From the NCBI GenBank assembly GCA_039720395.1, contig CM077826.1:36484790-36548789 (forward strand): a DNA stretch of 64,000 nt, read 5' to 3'. Shown one piece after another: positions 37,201-48,279 of the stretch. The position numbers and the translations under genes were made by a program. A model generated the notes under the pieces. The model was not told the origin of the DNA. It did no database searches and worked only from the letters and a program-made list of their open reading frames with translations. This stretch comes from Liquidambar formosana. Taxonomy: Eukaryota > Streptophyta > Magnoliopsida > Saxifragales > Altingiaceae. The first letter of the stretch is position 1. The number at the start of each line of letters is the position of its first letter.

Positions 37201-37660
37201 TAATGTGGGTACCTGGCTGCAGACATGTAGGAGCTACCCATGTTAAAGACATTACTTGAAACTATCACATATGAGATATCATGGGGTGCCTAAACTGGTA
37301 TATACCAAGAAACTAACATGTGAGGTATATATTTGGCGAAACATACCTGTGTGAATGATGGGTTTAACTTAACTAGGGAAGTATTCCAAGAAACTAACAT
37401 GTGAGGTGTATGTTCCCTAGAGGCAAAATGATTGGAACTTGCTTATGAAGCAATAGACAAAGAGTTGTCTTCTTATTGTGGGTTAGAAGTCAAGAAACTA
37501 ACATGTGAGGCTTCTAAGTCACAGTGGGACCCCAATCCCCATTAGGAATGAGATTCCCGAATTCCATTAGAGGGTGTATGGAATTTGATAAAATAGTGGG
37601 AGGTACCATATGATTAAAGACCCAATCATTATGGATAAAAATGAAATCTAATTCTCTGTT
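34255..37660 (+). other. Untranslated leader of B2
   Basis: Collinear with the leader of B. Holds a CCAAT palindrome near 35713, telomere-like motifs at 35780-36000, and the stem-loops with loop AAGAAACTAACATGTGA (first 37298-37332, third 37484-37516). No gene recognised. Confidence 0.8.
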
Positions 37661-40563
37661 TATGTAGATTACCTAATTACTCACCTCAAAACCCCTATTT
37701 CCTAATATAGGATATTGATAGTTTGACTAAACCCGATTTCTTTGATTGACTTAGGAAATTGAGAATTGTTCTCAATTTCAAAAGATTGTTTATATGCTAT
37801 TAGGCCTTTTATTAAAGGCCCTCCATAAAACATCCTAAGAAGAAAAAGACACTATGCGCAATTGGCATCTTGTTGCCATACTATATGATAGTATTTATGA
37901 CTAATGAGCTTCAGAAGCAAAATTAGTCAATGCAAGTGCCTTTGATGTCCTACATCACATACAAAGGTTGTATTGTGAGTAAAATAATACTATAAAGTAT
38001 AGTACTTGTAAAGGACTTCTTCTGGACTCGGATGTAATAAAAGTTGTTTTTTAATAATCATTCTTTTGAAAAATGATTAATCACATAGAATAGCTTGAGA
38101 AGCTAGATGTGATTTAAAATGGAAGCATAGAGGAAAGCAAGTCTTGAAAAGTCAAAGACAAAGAAATATAATTATTTTGTAGTAAACATAAGGTATTGTA
38201 AAGGGAACTTGATAAAGTATCGGTCTTCCTAGAAGAACCAAACTTTTGAAGTTTTGGTTCATGCTCTAAACTAAATTGTTGGTTAGTTCTGTTTCTTGGT
38301 TTTTGGATTCTAGTATAATCTAAATCGAAGCAGAAAGTTAAGTAGATAATAAGTTACCTTTAAAAATTTTAATAGAGCAAGAGTTGCTAGATTAATTTTG
38401 GGAACTTATTTCTTAACTAGGTCATTTAAGACATTCTAGAAATTTGATTTCTGAATTTAAATGACTAATTAGAGCGAATGCAATGTATTCTAAGAATGCA
38501 AGAGATGTAGAGACTCTCATTTAAATGTAACGATTATGACTTGGTTATGAGATGACCAAACCCATCTTTTACTTGGTGAAGTGAAAGAGCTACATTTATA
38601 ATTTGACTAATACATTGTGATGTATATAGTCATGTAGAGCATGCATTCAATTACAGTAGACTCATCTTAGAATACCATAGCTCAATGGTGAATCTAAGAG
38701 AACGAATTGAACCCTATTAAGATATGGTTTGATCCATGATGAGTTTTACTAATGTATCCATCTAGGATATACCTTAAAATTGCTACATATTGATAATTTA
38801 GGGTTTACTCCAGTTTTGTCCCAATTATATCAGATATGATATGGGAAGAAACCCAACTTAAAGAAGTTAAGGCTTGGGCTTGTGCTACGTTTGTCTGGAA
38901 ACATAATGTAGACAATCTGGAAATAAGGTCAAGTAAGTGTTGAATTGTGGTATATCCTAAAAGTGGTTGGGATAGTATTTCTAATACTCTAATGAGCAAA
39001 AGTTATCCATTAGGATGATTGCTGGATTTTCTTGAGAAAGAGTTCATTCAAGAAAGATGCAAAAGTAGATAGAATTTACAGAATTGTTTGTAAAGCCACA
39101 AACCAACAAAGATCCAACCGTTGCCCCTATTGAGGCAAAACCTTTAATTACACCACATTCTTTTCATAGATAAAATTGGATATTTCTTTAACATAAGAGA
39201 GATATTGTATCTCCATTAGAATGTGAAAGAATTGTTCTTTGGTGATAAAGATCACCAAGATAATCCTATTGATTATGATTAGGCGATGTTTGACATCAAC
39301 TTGAGAAATGACTAAGAGTCATTAAATCCAATATGGACAGGTAGAGACCTAAAAGGCTTGGCTATTTAAGAATGTTTTCAACATAGGCAAAAGGTTGTCT
39401 ATAAAGAAACTTGTTTGATAATAGTTATGTTGAAATCCATTTGGATCTTGTTATCTATAAACACACATTTTGAATATGAGATGTCAAAAAGGATATAAAG
39501 ATGTTATATCAAATGGTGAAAAACTATAAAAGTGTGTAAGTTATAGAAGTCTATTAATAGACTACAAGGTTCTCATAATTAGAACATCTATAAAGTTGAA
39601 GTAATCAAATTGTTTGATTTCTCTCATTGTATAGATGGACCATGAGTGTATAAAAGGTTAGTGGGAGTGCGATCGTTTTTCTTTATCCTAAGTATAGATG
39701 ACATCCTAATCATTATGAATGATATATGAATGACATCCTAATCGTTTTGGTTTTTGGAGAAAAACTAATTCATGAAAGATTTGGCAAAAGCATCCAACAA
39801 GATCTATAGAGATAGATCATATAGATTGCTAAGTATCTCCAAATCATCAAACATAGTTGAAAAGTTGAAGGAGTTCAACATGGAGAATTCTAAGGGAGGT
39901 CTGATTTACTTCAGATAAGAATTCATTATTCAAGGGCATGTGCCCTAGGATAACACAAGTAAGGTTCTTAAAGTGTTAAGAAGCCTTATTCTACACTATG
40001 TATTGAACCTAATATCTATTATGTTGTAATTGTTACAAATAGTTATCAGTCAATTCAAATTTGGAATATTGGATTGTATATGGAAATTGTAAACTCATAG
40101 TAGATGGGTATATGGATTTGGATATAATCCATATGGGGTATATTTTATATTCACTTTAGTTGGTGAAATACTTAATGGAAGAACTGTATGAAAGATACAG
40201 TGGATTCCATTATTAAGGGTGAATTAATTGTCGCATTGTCTAGGAGACTGTTTGGATCTATAAGTTCATTTAGAACTTGGAGTTGTTCCTTCCATTGAGT
40301 TGCCCACACCTTGTTTTGTGACAACAATGGGTCTATATCTCAAGTATAGAATCACGGTCTCATCAAAAGTCCAAACACATAGAGTGACAATTCCAAGTGA
40401 TTAGAGGAATCATTGGAAGAGGTAATAGATACATTACAGAAGATATTATCTACATAAGTTTTTGTAGACCTACTGACTAAAGCTTTAAAACATAATTGGT
40501 TATGTCTAAGACCAACATCTTGAGAAGATAGGTATGCGATACATGGTCGATTGGCTTTAGTGC
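37661..40563 (+). pseudogene. B2 gag-pol remnant
   Basis: Collinear with 14111-17007 of B and nearly identical to it, including the missing gag start codon and most stops and frameshifts. Integrase C-terminal, RT and RNase H traces are present as in B. One difference is an extra TTGGATTCTAGTATAATC-like stretch near 38303 that B lacks. Confidence 0.75.
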
Positions 40564-40574
40564 AAGTGGGAGAT

Positions 40575-42232
40575 TGTTAGGATTATGCCCTAGAGCCAAT
40601 CATAGAGATGATTGTTTAGGGATTAGGAACAATCATTTGATTTCATTTATGTATGTCACATTTATTATTGATTTAATAAAAGGGCTTATTCTATTATGTT
40701 TATATGCATCATTTATATTTACATAATATGTCCATGGAGTTAGAGTTGAGAATATAGAATTACAAAGAGTTGTAATTTTGAGACTGTAGATATATCTCTG
40801 TACTAAACTCCTAAAGCATTCCTAGTTGAAGGTTCACTATGATGGACAATAATGAACCATAGGACTAGCACTTGTTAGGTTGACTCTATAGGAGGATAGC
40901 TAGTCTCAAGCTATTTGTGTGGAGACACTACAACCAACAAGTGGGTGCCTATTACGAGAATAGGTACACTGAATGTGACCAAAGATATGAGATAAACTGA
41001 ATGGAGTTTTATCCTGCCTGTCAATCAGTTTCTCATTGTTATAGTGGTACAAGTAATCCTTAGACCTGAGACACCATAGTTGCCTTATGCATGTAGCTTT
41101 AGAAGTTTGATAACACTAAGTGCAGATCCTATTCAGGGGTTTGCAAAGGTGTTCATTGGCCCTACTGCTATGTGTGTGAAGGCATATGAGTGATCAACAA
41201 GGGATCCATCACTCTCAGGAAAAGAGAGAGAATGTCTCATATAGCATTCATAATATAACTCATTAAATCCATGGCCATGGTAGGATGAATATGAAAAGAG
41301 TTTCATGAGTTCATCAATGAGTTGATATCTATGAATGAGTATAAAGTAATTGAACTAGGGACTTGACAGACTTCCATGTCCTATTAGTTCAATTGGAGAC
41401 ATTGTGTTGAAGGAAGGATGCAATTGTAACCTATAAACTATAACAGAAGGGTTCTTTGTAAATGACTATTCACCTCATTAAGGACCACACCATGAGCCAT
41501 ATGCTAGGTGTTACTCATGGTTAGTAGAAGCCCTAATTGATATAAGTGAGTTATAATCAATTAGGGAATTGGAAGGAGTTCCAATTAGACCCTAAATGGA
41601 AAGCGTTCCATTGTGCACATCTCGTGCTATTCCTACTACTTGATGATGTGAACCCAATGGGTCACACACTGATCATGCAAGAAGAGCTTTAAAGTCTATG
41701 AGAGAAAGGGTTTTAGTGAATAAAGAATAGTTCTTTATGGGCCTATTTGTATTTGATACAAATAATAGGGGTTAATGTGCAATTAAGAGTAATTACACAT
41801 AACCCTATTAGGGTTTCTTCCCCATGGCCAGCCCCCTTTAGTGGGCTGCCTATATAAGTCACACTTATGTGTGACATGGCATAAGAGGCTTGCACAATAA
41901 ACCCTAGCCGTCCAGCCCCTTGGAGGCTCTCTTCTCTCTCTCTCTCTTCTCCACCTCTAGCAACAACAAGGAAGAAGAAAGAAAGGACTTGAAGCTCTAG
42001 CTAGGTGTGGATACCGTTGGAGGCAGCACACTTGGGCTGCTCATTCACCGCTGTCCGGAATCAAAGCTTGGAGCAAAAAGGAGAAGACAAAAATTCTGTA
42101 AGTGTTCTAACCCTCTTTGTAGTTAGGGTTTGATTTTGTGTTATGCATAGTTAGATTCATGGGATTGGGAATCGTAGGAAAAATTTTTTATATTCCGCAC
42201 TTCGATTTTTCCCTCTTGTTCGATTCCCAACA
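40575..42232 (+). repeat. 3' LTR of B2
   Basis: Full length, 1658 bp, TGTTAGG...CCCAACA, preceded by AAGTGGGAGAT (40564-40574). Followed by AGAAT. Confidence 0.93.
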
Positions 42233-42237
42233 AGAAT

Positions 42238-42423
42238 TCCTTGAACTTAATGAAGGATTGAGGAAGGACCTTGTGCGAATGAGTTTGGAGAACTCAGTTC
42301 TGGAAGCACGCTTGAATCCCCAAGTAAGTGATCATCTTATTAACTTTCAACTAGGATTGGCACCATTACCCTATTAACCCATTATCTTCTTTGCAACAGG
42401 CACCATCATCTCGTCCACTGTAA
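42238..42423 (+). pseudogene. E2 antisense PMD gene, 3' part (exons 6 end and 7)
   Basis: After removal of B2 and one AGAAT copy the codons run on without a shift: exon 6 ends at 42323 before GTAAGT, and exon 7 (42400-42423) ends with TAA at 42421. The piece encodes a short helical tail (ELNEGLRKDLVRMSLENSVL) comparable to the helical region near the end of the E1 gene. It lacks the long acidic tail seen in E1. Confidence 0.78.
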
Positions 42424-43047
42424 TATATGTCCCCTTCTAGAGCTCCTTGTTCAGGTCGTGATGGAGCTGGGCCAAGTTAAAAGAGAAGGCCCATAGGAAA
42501 TCATTGAGTTTCACTCACCTCTTGTTAGGAATATTGGGACCTTACTATCTTCTTGTCATATAATAATTAGGAATTTCAATTCCCAACCTTGAACTCTTTG
42601 TTATGGATACTTGATGAACCTATGTTTGAACTTTATTGCAATGGTTTGATCTTGTATTGTGTGAAAAATGAACTCAAATTAAGCATATAAGGGTCAAAAC
42701 ATCACAAAAGGGCCAATCGAAAGCACAATAGGGCAAAACTGAACGAAACAAAGCGGCGGCCTCGGGTGACCACCTGGGGCTAGGCGGCCGCCTGGGGCAA
42801 AACTGGGCAAAACAAAGCGGCAGCCTCGAGTGACCACCTGGGGCTAGGTGGCTAGCTGCCTGGGCCCAAGCAGCTAGCCGCCCAGGCCTAGGTGGTTACT
42901 CAAGCTCGAAGCGGTGTTTCGCCTGTTTTTAGGAAACTTCCTATTTTGACGGGCTCTTACCTTCCAAAACTCAAATTTCTGAATTTTTTGCTATAAAAAC
43001 ACATCCAAGGGGTCTCAAACCCTACTTACATTCATTGAGAGCAAATT
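42424..43047 (+). promoter_or_regulatory. Spacer and promoter of the E2 antisense DUF7745 gene
   Basis: A GC-rich block at 42750-42912 holds two related copies of the GTGACCACCTGGGGCTAGG sequence; the second forms an inverted repeat with TGGGCCCAAG at its centre. TATAAAAA at 42992-42999 is a clear TATA box, 49 bp before ATG 43048. 42424-42730 shows nothing else. Confidence 0.65.
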
Positions 43048-44271
43048 ATGGAAGCCCTAGACAAATTCTTAAGTGATTTTCTGAAAGTTATGAGTGTGGA
43101 GGCAAAGAAGGAGTTCAAACGCTACTGCTTGGATCCGTTATTCTCTTTGATGCATGTGAGGCTTGAAACCACTCTTTTTACTGCTGCTACATACTTTTGG
43201 GATCCCCAACTTCATGTATTTTGTTTCAACTATAAAGAACTATGCCCAACAATGGAGGAATTCTGTGCTTTGTATGGAGTTTCACTTGCAGGACCTTTCA
43301 TCTTCCCTATTCCATGCTCAAGTTACTTGACTTCTTTCTCTAACTTCCTTGGGATTTCTCAACAAGAGGCCTCTATATTCATGAAGGATCACATGGTGAA
43401 TCTTATGGAGGTAGCAACTTCTTTTTTGGCTCATGATAGCAAAGGTACCCTGAATTTCAACCTTAATACTCAACACGCTCTTGCTTTTTGTTTGATTGGT
43501 CGCTTCCTTATCTCCACAGGGACTCTCTATGTCCCTATTCAAAATTGTGAATTGATTCCCTTTCTTCTCAAATGTCACAACCTGATTCCCATGGTGCTTG
43601 CTGAAACCCTGAATAGCTTAGACAAAACTCATGGTGATCCACAAACCCCATTAGGAGGGAGCCCCATTCTACTGCAAATGTGGTTACTTGAAAGGCTTAA
43701 CTTCTTATCTCCTACCACTATTAATCCGTACAAGCCTCAACATTATTGTTGCCGTCGAACTGAACTCCCTAGTCAATTTTCCTTGAGGGAATGGTTAGGC
43801 TACTTCCAAACTCTCTCGTGGCGAAACATCAAGTGGTTCGTCTTCATATGGGGATGCAAGGAGCAAATTCTTCTTCGAACCTCTGGGTGTGCTATGGTCA
43901 AGCTCATAGGGTTGAGATCAACTTCATTCTATTGGACTTTAAGAATCCTTCGTCAGATGGGTGCCATGCAAACCATACCTACTTCTGTGGTATTTGATCA
44001 TTCTGTTGAACCTATGGGCCCCACAATGGTTAAGTGGGCCAAGACTAGATGGATTGACCAACTGAAACTGACTCGAATTGAAAACACTGATGGCCCTTAT
44101 GTCATAAGCCTTGAATACAAGACATGGTTGAAGAATAGCTTGGGTGAAAGAGAAACCATACGCAGGGAAAGGATTTATGACCTTATCAAGGACACACGAC
44201 TTGGATTTTGCAGGGAAGATATTCTGGAAGCAGTGGAAGCAGCACATGCCCATGACTTACGAAAGAAGTGA
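43048..44271 (+). CDS. DUF7745-type protein, antisense gene of E2
   Basis: An uninterrupted 407-codon frame starting MEALDKFLSDFLKV. Residues about 30-75 (LFSLMHVRLETTLFTAATYF, then HVFCFNYKELCPTMEEFCAL) match the start of the DUF7745 family, a plant domain common near Ty3/gypsy elements and similar in layout to PMD proteins (a strand followed by T-x-E-E). The middle is mostly helical; no signal peptide, membrane segment or known catalytic motif is seen. The charged C-terminus ends AHDLRKK. A TATA box lies 49 bp upstream, and AATAAA at 44388 follows the stop. The gene is convergent with pol. It is the only long intact frame in E2. Family assignment is from pattern memory; function unknown. 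Confidence 0.75.
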   Translation: MEALDKFLSDFLKVMSVEAKKEFKRYCLDPLFSLMHVRLETTLFTAATYFWDPQLHVFCFNYKELCPTMEEFCALYGVSLAGPFIFPIPCSSYLTSFSNFLGISQQEASIFMKDHMVNLMEVATSFLAHDSKGTLNFNLNTQHALAFCLIGRFLISTGTLYVPIQNCELIPFLLKCHNLIPMVLAETLNSLDKTHGDPQTPLGGSPILLQMWLLERLNFLSPTTINPYKPQHYCCRRTELPSQFSLREWLGYFQTLSWRNIKWFVFIWGCKEQILLRTSGCAMVKLIGLRSTSFYWTLRILRQMGAMQTIPTSVVFDHSVEPMGPTMVKWAKTRWIDQLKLTRIENTDGPYVISLEYKTWLKNSLGERETIRRERIYDLIKDTRLGFCREDILEAVEAAHAHDLRKK

Positions 44272-44689
44272 AGACTTGAAAGAAAAGAGAAGAAAGCAAA
44301 CCAAGAGACTCTGAAGAAAACCAAAAGGACTTGAAGACTTTAGAAATAGAATATCTATGGCATTTCAATAGTTCTTTACTTAACACCAATAAATTGCTAT
44401 GCCAATCAATTAGTTCTGAATGAATTGCCAATAATAATTTAATTTTGAGATTTTTTGTGGTGGTGTTGTTTGGACCGCACCCAAGGCAACTTTATGGGTT
44501 GCCTACGTTTCCCCATCCTTTTTCTTTTTTCTTTTCTTTTTCTCTTTTTTCTTTCTTCTTTCTTTTTTTTTTCCTCTTTTTTTTTTAATTTTTATTTTTA
44601 TTTTTAAGGAATGGGGAATCAGGTCCTCATAGTTCAAATGCCTTAACTTTTGCCTAGGCCGCCTTTATGGGTTTTCAACCTAGCAGGCC
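44272..44689. other. Convergent spacer with long pyrimidine tract
   Basis: Between the DUF7745 stop and the pol end. AATAAA at 44388-44393 may be the polyadenylation signal of the antisense gene. 44511-44607 is almost pure T/C on the plus strand, i.e. a polypurine run of nearly 100 nt on the element's sense strand. Confidence 0.7.
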
Positions 44690-46091
44690 TTATACATGAT
44701 ACTTTTTCAATTGATCCAAATTAGTAGGATGAGCGAACTCAATATCTCCTTAATGACATATGGGCCACCCCAACTTGACTTGAACTTTCCTCGTGGGTCA
44801 AAAATTGGAGCACTGATCTCTTTCAACACCAAATCCCCTTTCTTCAAACCTCGGTCTTTGACATGCTTGTTGAATGCTCTTGCAACCCTTCGCTGATATC
44901 CCTGCACATCGTACAAGGCCCTCAATCGCCTTTCATCTAGCAATGCCAACTCATCATAATGATTCTTAACCCAATCTGCTTCTGCTATCTGATTCTCAAT
45001 GGCAACTTGTAGTGATGGTACCTCCAACTCAATGGGCAAAACAGCCTCCATCCCATACACCAAAGAATGGGGGTAGCCCCTGTTGACGATCTTACGAATG
45101 CTCTATAACCCCACAAGGCCAAGGGTAACTTCTCATGCCAATTAGTGTAGGTGTCAGCTGTTTTCTGTAGTATCTTCTTAACATTTTTGTTGGTGGCCTC
45201 CATTGCTCCATTAGTCTGCGGGCAATAAGGAGAGGAGAGATGGTGCACTATGCTGTATTTCTGCAAAAGCTCCTTGGTTTCTTTCTGAAAATGCTGACAA
45301 TTGTCTGAAATAATCTCATGGGGTACCCCATATCTATAAATAATGTTGAGCTATATGAACTGCGCTACCTTCTTAGCATTCAGGGTCTTGAAAGATACTG
45401 CCTCCACCCACTTAGTGAAGTAATCAATAGCTACCAAGATGTATTCATGCCCATTGGGGGCTTTCGGCTTAACCTGCCCAATTATATCTATTCTCCACAC
45501 TGCAAATGGCCATGGCGACGACATATTTGTTAAAGGCATAGAAGGCAAGTGTTGTCCATTAGCAAAGACCTGACACTTATAACACTTCTTGACATGTGCA
45601 TGGCAATCTCTCTCCATTGTAGACCAATAGTAATCCAACCTCATGATTTTCTTAGCTAGCATATAACCATTCATGTGCGGTGCTCCAACTCCTTCATGGA
45701 TTTCACTGACAAGATGTTTAGCTTCTTCCTCGGTGACACACAACAGATGGACCCCATCGTATGACCTCCAGTATAGCTTTCCTCCACATAAAATATAGTG
45801 ACTTGCCAACCTCCTTTGTGTTCTCCTATCAACGCGAGATGCTCCTTCCGGATATTCCCTTTCCTCGATGAACTTCATGATGTCATGGCACCAAGGATGG
45901 CCATCTTTCACCTCTCTTTCTCGAATAGAACAGCAGTACACGGGTCTTTCCCTACATTCTATCACCAATGGTTTTACATTCCCACCATCCGGTATTTCCA
46001 TCATAGAGGCTAAGGTTGCCAAAGCATCAACGAACTGATTCTTATTTCTCGACAAATAATTAAACTCTATTTCCACAAATTCCTTAGTCAA
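44690..46091 (-). pseudogene. E2 integrase
   Basis: In order: RNase H tail (FVEIEFNYLSRNKNQFVDAL), zinc-binding H-H-C-C region (EIHEGVGAPHMNG and CYKCQ, near 45570-45720), catalytic core with VWRIDIIGQVKP (first Asp), IISDNCQHF (second Asp) and EATNKNVKKIL (Glu), and a C-terminal part ending DQLKKYHV at 44690. Stops or frame changes lie near 45350 (TAG after AQFI), 45065 and 44760, where part of the C-terminus is deleted. It would insert element cDNA into the genome; this copy is broken. Confidence 0.85.
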
Positions 46092-46097
46092 GGCTTC

Positions 46098-46400
46098 TTA
46101 GTAGGCATGATACGGCAGCAACTTTTCATCACGAGTCTTCCACTCTCTTTTTATCTGGTAGATAATCAGTGCTGAATCTCCGAAAACCTCTAACTCTTTG
46201 ATCCCCAATTCTAGTGCAGCTTCCAATGCAAGGATGCAGGCTTCATACTCGATGATGTTATTGGTTGCTTCAAACCCTAACTTAACCGCCAAAGGTGTGA
46301 ATGCTTCTTCAGGTGAAACCAATAGAACTCCTATCCCATACCCTCTTTTGTTTGCAGTTCTGTTGAAATATACCCTCTAGACCTTCTTTCCAATTTCCAG
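46098..46400 (-). pseudogene. E2 second RNase H (Tat-type)
   Basis: RVYFNRTANKRGYGIGVLLV, then NNIIEYEACILALEAAL and LEVFGDSALIIYQIKREWKT: the pattern of the extra RNase H domain typical of the Tat lineage, with the Glu of EYEA and the Asp of GDSA. The first catalytic Asp (usually FDG) is replaced: it reads FNR. A TAG precedes the domain near 46377 and a stop follows at 46097. Confidence 0.8.
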
Positions 46401-46418
46401 GACATCCTCATTGGGGAA

Positions 46419-47054
46419 CTAATCATTGAATTGTTCTGATGATGCCACAGGGCAGCTAGCCAAGTAATCTGCAATGATGCTTCCCTTCACTGACTTTATC
46501 GTTACATACTTTATGTCGAATTCATTGAGAAGAATCGACCAACGAGCAGTTCTGTAGGATAAAACCAGCCTTTCTATCAAATACTTCAGCGGATCCATAC
46601 GCCTTATCAAGAAAACCTCATAAGACATCATGTAGTGACGGAGTTTCTGAGTTGCCCACACCAAAGTCACACAAGCCTTCTCTATGGCATTGTACTTCAT
46701 CTCATAGTCTGTCATCTTCTTGCTTAACTAATAAATGGCACTTTCCTTCTTCGACCCCTCAAGGTACTGAGCTAACATAGCTCCTATCACGGTTTCAGTG
46801 ACCGTCAAGTATAACAATAATGGCTCACCTTGTCGCGGAGGAATTAGAATTGGTGGATTGTTCAAATACCTTTTAATAGTCTCAAAAGCTTTTTGACATT
46901 CTTCGTTCCATACCTTCGGTACACTCTTCTTAAGCAACTTGAAAATCGGCTCGCATACCATAGTTAAGTTAACAATAAACCTACTTATGTACTGAATTCT
47001 CCTCAGAAACCCTCGAATCTGCTTTTCTGTGCTAGGCGGCTCCATCTCCACAAT
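46419..47054 (-). pseudogene. E2 RT connection and first RNase H
   Basis: VEMEPPSTEKQIRGFLRRIQYISRF (RT thumb region) leads into PPRQGEPLLLYLTVTETVIGAMLAQ and, after a TAG at 46725, TDYEMKYNAIEKACVTLVWA and LRHYMMSYEVFLI, the usual Ty3/gypsy RNase H sequence. The FND TAG at 46416 breaks it from the next domain. Confidence 0.82.
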
Positions 47055-48089
47055 GGCTTTGATTTTTCTTGGATCAACCTTGATTCCCCTCTAGGTAATC
47101 ATGAATCCTAATAATTTGCCCACAGTGACACCAAAGGCGCATTTCTGAGGATTCAGCTAGAAGTTATACTTCTTTGCCCGCTCCAGGAACCTTTCTAATG
47201 CCATGAAGTGTCCTTCTCGATCCACAGATTTCACTATCATATCGTCCACATACACTTCTACCTCCTTATGGATTATATCATGCAGCAATGTTGTAGCAAC
47301 TCTCTAATAAGTAGCCCCGGCATTTCTCAAACCGAAAGACATCACCTTATAGCAATATATTCCCCACTGTGTGATAAAGGCTGTTTTCTCCATATCCTGT
47401 GGTGCCATCTTTATCTGATTGTATCCGAAAAACCCATCCATAAAAGAGAGAAGCGCATGTCCCACAGTACTGTCTACCAACACATTGATATGAGGCAAAG
47501 GAAAATCATCCTTAGGGCTCGCTGCATTAAGGTCTCGAAAGTCCACACACATCCTTACTTTCCCATCCTTTTTTGGCACGGGCACTATGTTAGATAACCA
47601 CTCGGGATACTCCACAACCAGTAGAAACCCTGCATCGAGTTGCTTGGTTACTTCCTCCTTTACCTTCAATGCCTATTCAGGTTTTAATCTTCTCAATTTT
47701 TGCTTTACCGGCTTTTTAAGGGGATTAGTGGGGATGAAATGCTGCACAATGTCAGGATCTATGCCGGGCATGTCTTCATAAGACCATGCAAAGGTTGTTA
47801 TGTTGGCCTTTAAGAGAGTTATCAACTTTTCTTTTTCAAGTGGTGAGAGGGTTATCCCAATTTTAATTATCTTTGGCAATTCATTTGTCCCTAAATTGAT
47901 TGATTCCAATTCATCCATGTTAGGTTCAGTGACACCTCTTTTTCTTTGCTCAATGAGCTCCAATGGGACATCATTCCTAGGATCTATATCTATGCCATAG
48001 AAATCCATAGAAGAAAGGAAAGAAACACTGCAAGCAAACAATATATAAAAGAAACACACTTCGTTAAAGGAACTAACAAAAAGACACAA
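47055..48089 (-). pseudogene. E2 reverse transcriptase
   Basis: MDFYGIDIDP start, then FAWSYEDMPGIDPDIVQH, a WLSNIVPVPKKDGKVRMCVD block, KTAFITQWGIYCYKVMSFGL, and the catalytic EVYVDDMIVKS near 47240-47260 with both Asp residues. TAG codons interrupt it near 47671, 47301, 47155 and 47089. The 48030-48207 stretch just upstream has TTGCTTGCAG on the minus strand and no good frame, and could be an intron of the kind known between protease and RT in Ogre elements. Confidence 0.85.
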
Positions 48090-48279
48090 ACTTGAAGATA
48101 AAAGGAAACAAAATTTGGTGCCACAACTATGAAATGACTCCTAACTTCACAAAGTGGGATAGGCGGACACACTTTATTAAAAGCAAGAAAGACTCTAACT
48201 AAGGAACCTACAAGCTACTATCAAGCAGGTCATGATCTTCTTCCTCAAGGATTTCTGTAATGGCGCCATCTTCTAGTTT

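Larger units (their letters stand above)
33284..42232 (+). mobile_element. Copia-type LTR element B2 (5' LTR partly deleted)
   Basis: Truncated 5' LTR 33284-34240, PBS 34242-34254, leader, coding remnants, PPT 40564-40574, 3' LTR 40575-42232. The target duplication is AGAAT (33279-33283 and 42233-42237). The remaining LTR parts are almost identical, so it is young. It shares B's lost gag start and pol lesions. About 703 bp of the 5' LTR are missing. Confidence 0.9.

Noticed and set aside
45318..45533. Plus-strand frames across 43791-48843 opposite pol
   Set aside because: They are shadows of the minus-strand polyprotein, whose motifs are unambiguous.
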